A stretch of DNA of 64,000 bases from Streptomyces sp. TS71-3 (GTDB lineage Bacteria; Actinomycetota; Actinomycetes; Streptomycetales; Streptomycetaceae), in NCBI RefSeq assembly GCF_018327685.1, contig NZ_BNEL01000001.1:1674001-1738000 (forward strand). The letters are read 5' to 3'. The notes under the pieces are model-generated. The model searched no databases. It was not told the DNA's origin and saw only the letters and a list, made by a program, of their open reading frames with translations. Below are positions 1 through 7,731 of this stretch, piece by piece. Made by a program: the position numbers and the translations under genes. Within the stretch, counting starts at the first letter, position 1. The number at the start of each line of letters is the position of its first letter.

Positions 1-344
1 CACCCAGCGCCGCCGACGTCGCCCGCCACCCGCAACTGGCCGTCTACCAGCTCGCCGTGCGCGAGGGCGCCGTCGACGACCTCTTCGGCGCGACGCCCGA
101 GCCGGGCGGCGCCGAGCTCGTCCAGCTCCGCCAGGGCGCCGCCCGGCGCAGCGGCGGCGACGCGTTCCCCAAGGTGCAGTCCCAGGAGGCGCTGTCCGGC
201 GAGTGGATCGGCGACCTGCTCGCGACCGCCGCGGGCAAGGTCCTCGACGAGCGCTTCACCCCCACCACCGGCCAGCAGTGCGCCCATTGCGCGTTCCACG
301 CCGCGTGCAGCGCCCGGCCGGAGGGCGACCAGGTCGTGGAGTGA
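1..344 (+). CDS. AdnA-like ATP-dependent nuclease subunit, C-terminal end (partial)
   Basis: Only the last ~113 codons are in the window; the frame starts at base 3. The visible part reads like the end of a RecB/AddB-type nuclease domain: a QLAVYQLAV segment (the Q-x3-Y motif of PD-(D/E)XK nucleases) and a terminal C-x2-C-x5-C cluster (QQCAHCAFHAAC), which in AddB-type nucleases helps hold a 4Fe-4S cluster. It is followed ~110 bp later by a second motor-nuclease gene in the same direction. This is the arrangement of mycobacterial AdnA and AdnB, the heterodimeric end-resecting helicase-nuclease. The subunit name is inferred from gene order; the motor domain lies outside the window. Confidence 0.85.
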   Translation, partial: PSAADVARHPQLAVYQLAVREGAVDDLFGATPEPGGAELVQLRQGAARRSGGDAFPKVQSQEALSGEWIGDLLATAAGKVLDERFTPTTGQQCAHCAFHAACSARPEGDQVVE

Positions 345-439
345 GGACGAGCCGGGGGCGGGGCGCGCGAGCGGGCGCCCGGCGGTCGTGGGACGCGTGG
401 ACTGCCGCCCGCGCGCTCCGGTCTGTCGGCGGGTCCCGT

Positions 440-445
440 TAGCCT
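440..445 (+). promoter_or_regulatory. -10 element TAGCCT for a leaderless transcript
   Basis: TAGCCT fits the actinobacterial -10 consensus TANNNT and lies 8 nt before the GTG chosen for the next gene. No Shine-Dalgarno sequence precedes that GTG, so transcription probably starts at or next to the start codon. Confidence 0.5.
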
Positions 446-453
446 CGTTCGAC

Positions 454-3400
454 GTGAATGCCCGCATCACGGACCCCGAGCAACTCAAGGAGCTGCTCGG
501 CATCCCCTTCACCCCGGAGCAGACGGCCTGCATCACCGCGCCGCCCGCCCCGCAGGTGATCGTGGCCGGCGCCGGATCGGGCAAGACGACCGTGATGGCG
601 GCCCGCGTCGTCTGGCTCGTCGGCACCGGGCAGGTGACGGCCGAACAGGTCCTCGGGCTGACGTTCACCAACAAGGCCGCCGGCGAGCTGACCGAGCGGG
701 TGCGCGCCGCCCTCGCCAGGGCGGGCGTCACCGACCCGGACCCCGCGGTGCCCGGCGAGGCGGGCGAGCCCGTCATCTCCACGTACCACGCCTTCGCCGG
801 CCGGCTCCTCGCCGACCACGGCCTGCGCATCGGCCTGGAGCCGACCACCCGCCTGCTGGCCGACGCCACCCGTTTCCAGCTCGCCGCCCGCGTCCTGCGC
901 GAGGCCCCGGGCCCCTACCCGGCCCTCACCCGCTCCTTCCCCGACCTCGTCAGCGACCTGCTGGCCCTGGACGCCGAACTCGCCGAGCACCTCGTGGAGC
1001 CCGCGCGCCTGCGCGCCCACGACACCGACCTGCTGCGCACCCTGGGCGGCGCCAAGCTCACCAACGCCGACCTGCGCAAGGTCCCCGAGGCGGCCGGCGC
1101 CCGCCGTGAACTCACCGAACTGGTGGGCCGCTACCGCGCCGCCAAGCGCGAGCGCGACCTCGTCGACTTCGGCGACCAGATCGCCCTGTCGGCCGCGCTC
1201 GCCCGAACCCGACCCGAGGTGGGCGCGATCCTCAGGGACGAGTTCCGCGTCGTCCTGCTGGACGAGTACCAGGACACGTCCGTCGCCCAGCGCGTCCTGC
1301 TCGCCGCGCTGTTCGGCGGCGGCACCGGACACCCCGTCACCGCCGTCGGCGACCCCTGCCAGGCCATCTACGGCTGGCGAGGCGCCTCCGTCGCCAACCT
1401 CGACGACTTCCCCGAGCACTTCGCCCACCCCGACGGCCGGCCGGCGCGGCGCCACGCGCTCAGCGAGAACCGCCGCAGCGGCGGCCGGCTGCTCGACCTG
1501 GCCAACACCCTCGCCACCCCCCTGCGCGCGCTCCACACGGGCGTGCAGGCCCTGCGGCCGGCCCCCGGGGCCGAGCGGGACGGCACGGTCCGGTGCGCCC
1601 TGCTGACCACCCACGCCGAGGAGATCGACTGGCTCGCGGACTCCCTCGCGCACCTGGTGGCCACCGGCACACCGCCCGGCGAGATCGCCGTCCTGTGCCG
1701 CACCGCGGCCGACTTCCCCGGGATCCAGAAGGCCCTGGTGGCGCGCGACGTGCCGGTGGAGGTCGTGGGCCTCTCCGGGCTGCTGCACCTCCCCGAGGTG
1801 GCCGACCTCGTCGCCGTCTGCGAGGTCCTCCAGGACCCGGGTGCCAACGCCTCCCTGGTGCGGCTGCTCATCGGCCCGCGCTGGCGCATCGGCCCCCGCG
1901 ACCTGGCCCTGCTGGGCCGCCGTGCGCGCGTGCTCGTCCGCCGCGAGGACCCGGCGGGGTCCGGCGACGCCGACCGGCGGCTCGCCGAGGCCGTCGAGGG
2001 CGTCGACCCCGCCGAGGTGACGTCCCTCGCGGACGCGCTGGACACCTTCCTGGAGAGCCCGTTCGAGGCGGAGCCCGAGGACGACGGGCTGCCGTTCTCG
2101 CCGGACGCGCGCGTGCGGTTCGCCCACCTCGCCGCCGAACTGCGCGAGCTGCGCCGTTCGCTGTCCGACCCGCTCATGGACGTGCTGCACCGGGTGCTCA
2201 CGTACACCGGTCTGGAGGTGGAGCTGTCCGCCTCACCGCACGCTCTTGCGGCCCGCCGCCGCGAGACCCTGTCGAACTTCCTGGACGTCGCCGCGTCCTT
2301 CGCCGCCCACGACAGCGAGGCCACCCTGCTCGCGTTCCTCGGCTTCCTGCGCACCGCGGCGCAGTACGAGAAGGGCCTCGACGCCGCCCTGCCCGGCGGC
2401 GAGAACACCGTCAAGGTGCTCACCGCCCACAAGTCCAAGGGCCTCGAATGGGACGTCGTCGCCGTTCCCGGACTGGTCACCGGCACCTTCCCGAGCACCC
2501 AGGGACGCGAGAAGTGGACCGCCCAGGGCAAGGTCATCCCGCACGCGCTGCGCGGCGACGCCGCGACCCTGCCCGACGTCGCCGCGTTCGACTCCAAGGG
2601 CCTCAAGGCCTTCCAGGAGGCGATGAAGGACCACCAGCACACCGAGGAACTGCGCCTCGGCTACGTCACCTTCACCCGCCCCCGGAATCTGCTGCTCGGC
2701 TCCGGGCACTGGTGGGGGCCCACGCAGAAGAAGCCCCGCGGTCCCTCGGAGTTCCTTGCGGCCCTCTACGAGCACTGCGCCGAGGGGCACGGCGAGATCG
2801 AGGCATGGGCCGACGAGCCCGAGGAAGGCGCTCAGAACCCGGTCCTGGCCCGCGAGGCGGCCGGCGAGGCATGGCCGCTGCCGCTCGACCCGGCCGCCCT
2901 GCGGCTCCGCCGCGCCGCCGCGGCACGCGTCCTGGCCCACCTTGAGGGGCCGCAGGGGCCGCAGGAGCCGCCGGAGGCGCCGGCCGCCCACGTCGCGATG
3001 GACGTCCGTGAGGCTGCGGACGTGCAGGTATCGGAGTCCCGGGCCGCGGACCCCACGGCGGGGGAGTCCCCGGAGCCGGATCCCGCGGGCGTCCCGGGCG
3101 CCCCGGGCGTCCCCGGCACCCAGGACGCTCCGGCCGGGCTCACCCCTGAGGAGGCTCGCGCCGTCGCCTCCTGGGACCGTGATCTCGGTGCCCTCACCGG
3201 AGAGCTGCTGCGTTCCCGGGAGGCCGTCACGGAGATCGCCCTGCCGCCCTCGCTGACGGCCACGGAGCTGGTGCGGCTCGCCGCCGACCCGGACGGCTTC
3301 GCCCGCGATCTGGCCCGCCCCATGCCGCGCCCGCCGCGTCCCGCCGCCCGCCGGGGCACCCGTTTCCACGCCTGGGTGGAGGCCCGCTTCGAGGCACTGC

Positions 3401-4005
3401 GGCTGCCCCTGCCGGACACGGGCGAACTGCCCGGCGACGACGAGCCGCCCGGCCACGATGCCGAGATCGACGACGAGCGCGACCTGGAGGCGCTCAAGGA
3501 GGCGTTCGAACGCACCCCGTACGCCCACCGCACACCCCACCGCGTGGAGGCGCCCTTCCAGATCGTCCTCGCCGGCCGTGTCGTCCGCGGCCGCATCGAC
3601 GCCGTCTACCGGGACGGCGACGCCCCGGAGGCCGCGTACGAGATCGTCGACTGGAAGACCGGCCGGTCCCGCGGCGGCGCGCGCGGCGACGGCGCCGGAG
3701 CCCGAGCCGGTGGAGGCGCCGTGGGCGGCTCCGGTCCCATGGACGGCATCCCGTACGCCGATCCGCTCCAGCTCGCGATCTACCGGCTCGCCTGGGCGGA
3801 GCAGCACGGCATACCGGTGGAGTCCGTACGGGCCGTCTTCGTGCACGTACGCTCCGGGCGGACCGTCCGCCCCCGGCACCTGCCGGGCCGCGCGGAACTG
3901 GAGCGCATCCTCCTGGAGGGGACGCCGCGGCCGGACGGATCTGCTCTGGAACCGCTGCCTGAGCAGCCGGAGGAGGCGGAGCAGCCGGAGCAGCCGGAGC
4001 GGTGA
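454..4005 (+). CDS. AdnB-like UvrD-family helicase with C-terminal PD-(D/E)XK nuclease
   Basis: About 1183 aa. An SF1A motor: Walker A AGAGSGKTT (~residues 38-46), motif Ia with TFTNKAAGEL, Walker B LLDEYQDTS (~269), motif III GDPCQAIYGWRG, motif V HKSKGLEWD (~659) and motif VI with FTRPRNLL (~730). After a Pro/Ala-rich linker comes a nuclease domain: GTRFHAWVE, GRIDAVY, EIVDWKTGR (~1067) and a QLAIYRLAW Q-x3-Y motif. There is no cysteine cluster, unlike the upstream subunit. The pair should resect double-strand breaks as mycobacterial AdnAB does. The GTG at 454 was chosen because a TAGCCT -10 sits just upstream; an in-frame ATG at 388 would extend it by 22 unconvincing residues. The C-terminus is an E/Q/P repeat from iterated GAGCAGCCG units. 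Confidence 0.93.
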   Translation: MNARITDPEQLKELLGIPFTPEQTACITAPPAPQVIVAGAGSGKTTVMAARVVWLVGTGQVTAEQVLGLTFTNKAAGELTERVRAALARAGVTDPDPAVPGEAGEPVISTYHAFAGRLLADHGLRIGLEPTTRLLADATRFQLAARVLREAPGPYPALTRSFPDLVSDLLALDAELAEHLVEPARLRAHDTDLLRTLGGAKLTNADLRKVPEAAGARRELTELVGRYRAAKRERDLVDFGDQIALSAALARTRPEVGAILRDEFRVVLLDEYQDTSVAQRVLLAALFGGGTGHPVTAVGDPCQAIYGWRGASVANLDDFPEHFAHPDGRPARRHALSENRRSGGRLLDLANTLATPLRALHTGVQALRPAPGAERDGTVRCALLTTHAEEIDWLADSLAHLVATGTPPGEIAVLCRTAADFPGIQKALVARDVPVEVVGLSGLLHLPEVADLVAVCEVLQDPGANASLVRLLIGPRWRIGPRDLALLGRRARVLVRREDPAGSGDADRRLAEAVEGVDPAEVTSLADALDTFLESPFEAEPEDDGLPFSPDARVRFAHLAAELRELRRSLSDPLMDVLHRVLTYTGLEVELSASPHALAARRRETLSNFLDVAASFAAHDSEATLLAFLGFLRTAAQYEKGLDAALPGGENTVKVLTAHKSKGLEWDVVAVPGLVTGTFPSTQGREKWTAQGKVIPHALRGDAATLPDVAAFDSKGLKAFQEAMKDHQHTEELRLGYVTFTRPRNLLLGSGHWWGPTQKKPRGPSEFLAALYEHCAEGHGEIEAWADEPEEGAQNPVLAREAAGEAWPLPLDPAALRLRRAAAARVLAHLEGPQGPQEPPEAPAAHVAMDVREAADVQVSESRAADPTAGESPEPDPAGVPGAPGVPGTQDAPAGLTPEEARAVASWDRDLGALTGELLRSREAVTEIALPPSLTATELVRLAADPDGFARDLARPMPRPPRPAARRGTRFHAWVEARFEALRLPLPDTGELPGDDEPPGHDAEIDDERDLEALKEAFERTPYAHRTPHRVEAPFQIVLAGRVVRGRIDAVYRDGDAPEAAYEIVDWKTGRSRGGARGDGAGARAGGGAVGGSGPMDGIPYADPLQLAIYRLAWAEQHGIPVESVRAVFVHVRSGRTVRPRHLPGRAELERILLEGTPRPDGSALEPLPEQPEEAEQPEQPER

Positions 4006-4103
4006 GAGAGCCGGACCGCCAGCGGGGGCGGACGACGGTGAGAGGGCTGGAGTGTCACCCAGGGCCCCGGGGCTGCGGAGAGGCACTCTCCCGCGGGAGG
4101 AGG

Positions 4104-4125
4104 GGCCCCTTAGCGGCCCCTTAGC
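4104..4125 (+). repeat. Tandem 11-bp repeat in the intergenic region before the nudC locus
   Basis: GGCCCCTTAGC occurs twice back to back. The gap 4006-4285 also holds a 12-bp perfect palindrome CGTTCGCGAACG (4136-4147) and an inverted repeat GTGAC-ACCG-GTCAC (4197-4210), ~65 bp upstream of the -10 box at 4274. No gene is convincing in the gap. Confidence 0.6.
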
Positions 4126-4273
4126 CGAGGGAGAGCGTTCGCGAACGGGCCCCGGGCGCGCACGGCGCTGGCACCCCGGACCTGGGCGACCGGCAGGTGA
4201 CACCGGTCACAGTGCGCCCCTGACGGGCCCGAAGGCGCCGAGCCCGTGGCGGGGAGACCCTTCCGCGGGCCGT

Positions 4274-4279
4274 TAGGCT
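4274..4279 (+). promoter_or_regulatory. -10 element TAGGCT, leaderless promoter of the small ORF-nudC unit
   Basis: TAGGCT followed by exactly 6 nt and ATG (4286). The same spacing recurs before several other genes in the window. No good -35 box is seen. Confidence 0.55.
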
Positions 4280-4285
4280 CGTTGC

Positions 4286-4543
4286 ATGAGCAAGTCCTGG
4301 ACGGCGCCGTCCGTGTCGTTCGCACGCCCACCGAGCGGCACGCCGCTCACGTCGTCCATGCCGCCGCCCCCTCCGCGGCCCGGTCCCCCGCCCGACCCCG
4401 GCCGATCACCCCGGCCCGCGAGGCACACTGGACGGGCCCCCTCATCCGCCCGCGGCGCCTGCCGTCCCGCCGAGTCCCGCTGGACGCGCCACCGCACCGA
4501 CCTGCCGAAACACTTTTTCCTCCGGGGGAGTTGGAAGTCATAG
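4286..4543 (+). CDS. Small Pro/Arg-rich ORF coupled to nudC
   Basis: An 85-codon ORF whose ATG sits 6 nt after a TAGGCT -10 box, as expected for leaderless translation. Its stop codon overlaps the nudC GTG by one base (TAGTG), so ribosomes finishing here could re-initiate on nudC. The product is rich in Pro, Arg and Ser (a PPPPPRPGPPPDPG stretch), has no recognised domain and may be disordered; it may matter as an upstream translated element rather than as a protein. In mycobacteria a potassium-channel gene occupies the equivalent position. It could be spurious; support is the promoter geometry and the exact junction. Confidence 0.45.
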   Translation: MSKSWTAPSVSFARPPSGTPLTSSMPPPPPRPGPPPDPGRSPRPARHTGRAPSSARGACRPAESRWTRHRTDLPKHFFLRGSWKS

Positions 4544-5505
4544 TGACCACCTGGACCGACCGCGCCGACGACCGCGTCGGCGGCCGCCCGCTCTCGCTCG
4601 CCGCCGCCGGCGGCATCGACCGCGCCGCACACCACCGCCTGGACGAGGCCTGGCTGGCCGCAGCGTGGAGCCACCCGACGACCAGGGTCTTCGTGGTCTC
4701 CGGCGGCCAGGTGCTCATCGACGAGACGGAGGACGGCGCCACGGAGCTGGTCATGACGCCGTCCTTCGAGGCTCCGCCCACCGAGGCGCACCGCTACTTC
4801 CTCGGCATCGACGCCGGCGGCGTGCGCTACTTCGCGCTCCAGAAGGACAGCCTTCCCGGGCGGATGGACCAGTCCGCGCGCCCCGCGGGCCTGCGTGAGG
4901 CGGGCCTGCTGCTGTCGTCCCGGGACGCCGCCCTGATGGCGCACGCCGTGGCCCTGGAGAACTGGCAGCGGCTGCACCGCTTCTGCTCACGGTGCGGCGA
5001 GCGGACCGTGATCGCCGCGGCGGGCCACATCCGCCGGTGCCCGGCCTGCGGCGCGGAGCACTACCCGCGCACCGACCCGGCCGTGATCATGCTCGTCAGG
5101 GACGACAAGGACCGCGCGCTGCTGGGCCGGCAGGTGCACTGGCCGGAGGGCCGCTTCTCGACCCTCGCCGGCTTCGTGGAGCCGGGCGAGTCCATCGAGC
5201 AGTCCGTGCGCCGCGAGGTGTTCGAGGAGGTCGGCGTCGAGGTCGGCGAGGTCGACTACGTCGCCAGCCAGCCGTGGCCGTTCCCGTCCAGCCTGATGCT
5301 CGGCTTCATGGCGCAGGCGGACTCCTCCGACATCACGGTCGACGGCGAGGAGATCTCCGAGGCCCGCTGGTTCTCGCGGGACGAGCTGCGGGCCGCGTTC
5401 GAGACCGGGGAGGTGCTGCCGCCCTCCGGGATCTCGATCGCGGCCCGCCTCATCGAGCTCTGGTACGGGGAGCCCGTTCCGCGGCCGAGGAACACCCCCG
5501 CCTGA
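4543..5505 (+). CDS. nudC: NAD(+) diphosphatase (NADH pyrophosphatase), NudC family
   Basis: About 320 aa. NudC enzymes hydrolyse NAD(H) to NMN(H) and AMP and remove NAD caps from RNA. Visible marks: a four-cysteine zinc ribbon FCSRCGE...RRCPACG (~residues 148-169), a Nudix box GFVEPGESIEQSVRREVFEE (~210-230) and the family-specific SQPWPFPSS motif after it, which distinguishes NudC from other Nudix proteins. The GTG start has a weak GGAAG 5 nt upstream and overlaps the stop of the preceding small ORF. It lies between the AdnAB-like genes and mycoredoxin/uvrD2, as in mycobacteria. Confidence 0.93.
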   Translation: MTTWTDRADDRVGGRPLSLAAAGGIDRAAHHRLDEAWLAAAWSHPTTRVFVVSGGQVLIDETEDGATELVMTPSFEAPPTEAHRYFLGIDAGGVRYFALQKDSLPGRMDQSARPAGLREAGLLLSSRDAALMAHAVALENWQRLHRFCSRCGERTVIAAAGHIRRCPACGAEHYPRTDPAVIMLVRDDKDRALLGRQVHWPEGRFSTLAGFVEPGESIEQSVRREVFEEVGVEVGEVDYVASQPWPFPSSLMLGFMAQADSSDITVDGEEISEARWFSRDELRAAFETGEVLPPSGISIAARLIELWYGEPVPRPRNTPA

Positions 5506-5590
5506 CGGCACCGGGCCCCGAGCCGTCCACGGACCCGTCGAAGGGTCCGGGGGGCGCGGGGCCCGTGCCTGCCCGGGACGGACGCCCGGC

Positions 5591-5618
5591 GGTGACGTGT
5601 CCGCGCGGGCACGTCACC
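5591..5618. terminator. Hairpin between convergent nudC and mrx1
   Basis: Perfect 9-bp inverted repeat GGTGACGTG / CACGTCACC around a 10-nt loop. It lacks a T-run, as many Streptomyces terminators do, and could serve both converging genes. Confidence 0.6.
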
Positions 5619-5642
5619 CTGCCGGCGGGCACCTCACCGCGC

Positions 5643-5885
5643 TCAGGCGCCGAGCTTCTCCTTGACCTGGGCAAGCGAGGGGTTGGTGAGGGTGGAGCCG
5701 TCGGGGAAGAGCACGGTGGGTACCGTCTGGTTCCCGCCGTTCGCCTTCTCCACGAACGCCGCCGAATCCGGGTCCTGCTCGATGTTGATCTCGTCGTACC
5801 CGATGCCCTCGCGGTCCAGCTGGCCCTTGAGGCGGCGGCAGTAGCCGCACCATGTGGTGCTGTACATCGTCAGCGTGCCCGGCAT
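5643..5885 (-). CDS. mrx1: Mycoredoxin-1-type glutaredoxin-like protein
   Basis: 80 aa, a full-length small glutaredoxin fold. The CGYC active site follows the first strand (MYSTTWCGYC), and a TVPTVLF segment supplies the cis-proline. In actinobacteria this protein reduces mycothiol mixed disulfides using mycothiol and mycothione reductase. An AAGGAG ribosome site lies 9 nt before the ATG. A perfect sigma-R promoter lies upstream, so it should be induced by disulfide stress through the SigR/RsrA pair encoded 39 kb away. It is convergent with nudC. Confidence 0.9.
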   Translation of the reverse strand: MPGTLTMYSTTWCGYCRRLKGQLDREGIGYDEINIEQDPDSAAFVEKANGGNQTVPTVLFPDGSTLTNPSLAQVKEKLGA

Positions 5886-5933
5886 CTCGGTGTGCTCCTT
5901 CGTGGCTCGGGGTGCGTTCCGGCAATGGACCGG

Positions 5934-5960
5934 AACGTCCGGGAGCCCCCGGCCATTCCC
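5934..5960 (-). promoter_or_regulatory. Sigma-R-type promoter of mrx1
   Basis: On the minus strand GGGAAT (5960-5955), exactly 18 nt, then GTT (5936-5934), matching the sigma-R consensus GGGAAT-N18-GTT. The mrx1 ATG is ~40 nt downstream of the expected start point. Confidence 0.82.
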
Positions 5961-6036
5961 TCCCGGACCCGCGTTCCCTTCCGGCCCGGGAGGCAGCTCA
6001 CAGGGCGCACGTTCCGGTACGGAGCGTGCGCGGCGC

Positions 6037-7257
6037 TCAGGAGCCGTTCCGGGTGCCCCGGCGGGCCACGGCGATCAGCACTGAGCCCAGGCCCGCGGAG
6101 GCCACCGCGGTACCGGCCACCAGGGGCGCCGCACCGGCGCCGGTCCCGGCGAGAGGGCCGCTCCCGGTGGCCGAGGACGCCAGAGTGGCCGACGACGCCA
6201 GGGTGGAACGGGTACCGGTTTCCGTCCGGCTCGCCGGGTGGCCGGCCGCAGCGGCGGGGGCGGCATCGGTGCGGGGCCCCGAGCCGGACGCGGTCCCGGC
6301 ACCCGTGGCGGCGCTGTGGCGGACCCGGACGCTGATGGACGCCGTGTCGTTCACCGCGTTGTGGTCGAACTCCGGGTGGATGTCGTAGACAGAGGTGGCC
6401 TTGACCTCGCCGGACGAGCTTCGCGTCACGTCGTCGATGCGCAGCCGGAACGCGTAGGCGTGGGTGGATCCGACCTCCAGGGTGCTGTCGGACGGGAAGC
6501 AGACGTACTGCGGCTTGCCGGGCGCCGACGGCCCGCTCGGCCCGTCGATCGCGAAGGGCACGCAGTCCGAGGGCGCCCGGACCGCCGTGGTGCCTTCGGG
6601 GATCTTCACCATCAGGGCGGGCTGATCGTCGCTCTGGTTGTTCCGCACCCAGCCGGGGCCCTCGTTGCGCAGCGCGGGCCGGACCGTGACCGTCTGCCCC
6701 CGCCTGCCCTGGGCCCGGTCGCCCACGGCGGCGAGGTCGGCGGTGTTGTCGGCGGTGAGGTTCGTCTGGCGGTAGCTCTCGCTGAACCCTTCACCGGGCA
6801 CGCCGCCGGTGCTGCCGGTGCCGTACTCCACCGACTCCATCAGCGCTTTCGGCAGCACCTCGATCGGCAGGGGCACGGTGGCCGTGGCGCCCGGCTCCAG
6901 GGTGAGGTCGAGCCGGCAGAGGGCCTGGCGCACCTGGTCGTGGTCGGTGGTGTAGGCGCACCCGTCGGCGGCCTCGGGGAAGTCCAGTCCGCGGGTCAGG
7001 CGCACCCGGAGCATGACGCCGTGGGTGGCCGCGGTGCCCCTGTTGGTGAGGGCCACGGTGTCGTGCCGGACGGTACCGGGCTGCCATGCCGTGGCCGGCA
7101 ACTCGGACACCACCAGGTCGGGCCGTCCCGTGTCCCCCGGTTCGGCCTGCGCGGCCGGGGCCAGCGCGAGCACGGGCGCGGCGGCGGCCACGGCTGCGGC
7201 GGCTCGCAGCCACGGGGCACGCGACGGTCGGTGGGATGTGTTCCGGCGCTGGCGCAC
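6037..7257 (-). CDS. Secreted LAXTG-anchored surface protein of unknown function
   Basis: About 406 aa from a GTG preceded by GAGGAG. The N-terminus is a signal peptide: basic RQRRNTSHRPSR, an Ala-rich hydrophobic core, then an AQA-type cleavage site near residue 40. The middle reads as one or two beta-sandwich (DUF11/CARDB-like) domains with a few Cys. After an Ala/Ser/Thr/Gly-rich stalk the C-terminus has LAGTG, a hydrophobic stretch and an Arg-containing tail, which is the sorting signal of Streptomyces class E sortases (LAXTG). It is probably attached to peptidoglycan. I recognise no enzymatic motif. The promoter is not clear. Confidence 0.75.
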   Translation of the reverse strand: MRQRRNTSHRPSRAPWLRAAAAVAAAAPVLALAPAAQAEPGDTGRPDLVVSELPATAWQPGTVRHDTVALTNRGTAATHGVMLRVRLTRGLDFPEAADGCAYTTDHDQVRQALCRLDLTLEPGATATVPLPIEVLPKALMESVEYGTGSTGGVPGEGFSESYRQTNLTADNTADLAAVGDRAQGRRGQTVTVRPALRNEGPGWVRNNQSDDQPALMVKIPEGTTAVRAPSDCVPFAIDGPSGPSAPGKPQYVCFPSDSTLEVGSTHAYAFRLRIDDVTRSSSGEVKATSVYDIHPEFDHNAVNDTASISVRVRHSAATGAGTASGSGPRTDAAPAAAAGHPASRTETGTRSTLASSATLASSATGSGPLAGTGAGAAPLVAGTAVASAGLGSVLIAVARRGTRNGS

Positions 7258-7543
7258 GAGAGCTCTCCTCGGTGTGGGGGCGCGCACGGCTCGGTGCGCG
7301 AACGAAAAGGAACGCCAGAACGAACTTTGCGTGTACGAACGGTTCCGGCGCTGCCTAGACCACCGGGGTGGGCGGGAGGTTGTAGTGCGGGACGGGGGAT
7401 TCTCCGAGCGGGAACTGGCTGGAGGGGCTGGAGGGGCTGGAGAGGTCGGAGTGACTGAAGCGGCCGGGGTGGCCGGTGGAGCCGGGGCGGCGGCCGTCGG
7501 GGGCGAACCGGGTGCGGGCGCAGGGCGCAGGGCGCTGACGATG

Positions 7544-7597
7544 GCCGCAGCCGCAGCCGCAGCCGCAGCCGCAGCCGCAGCCGCAGCCGCAGCCGCA
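7544..7597. repeat. (GCCGCA)9 hexanucleotide array
   Basis: Nine perfect tandem copies of GCCGCA (54 bp) in the 474-bp gap between the surface-protein gene and uvrD2. The rest of this gap shows no convincing gene. It could be a slippage-prone spacer; it lies ~135 bp upstream of the uvrD2 start. Confidence 0.9.
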
Positions 7598-7684
7598 GGC
7601 GGTGGTCGCGGACCGGCAGGGAAGACCGCTTGTCGCCTCCGCCCCAGGCGCACAGCGCGATTCATATGACTAACGGTGCCTCCC

Positions 7685-7693
7685 TGTGGACAA
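7685..7693 (-). promoter_or_regulatory. DnaA-box sequence upstream of uvrD2
   Basis: TGTGGACAA on the plus strand is TTGTCCACA on the minus strand, identical to the DnaA box favoured in Streptomyces. It lies ~40 bp upstream of the uvrD2 start. A single box can occur by chance. Confidence 0.35.
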
Positions 7694-7731
7694 CTGGCTC
7701 CCGCGCCACAGCGACCTGGCAGCATGGCCGG

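Noticed and set aside
439..2190. 583-codon frame antisense to the AdnB-like gene
   Set aside because: The plus strand holds all helicase motifs; the antisense frame has none.
7013..7669. 218-codon plus-strand frame ending in a poly-Ala stretch
   Set aside because: It crosses the antisense surface-protein gene and the (GCCGCA)9 array; no start signal.
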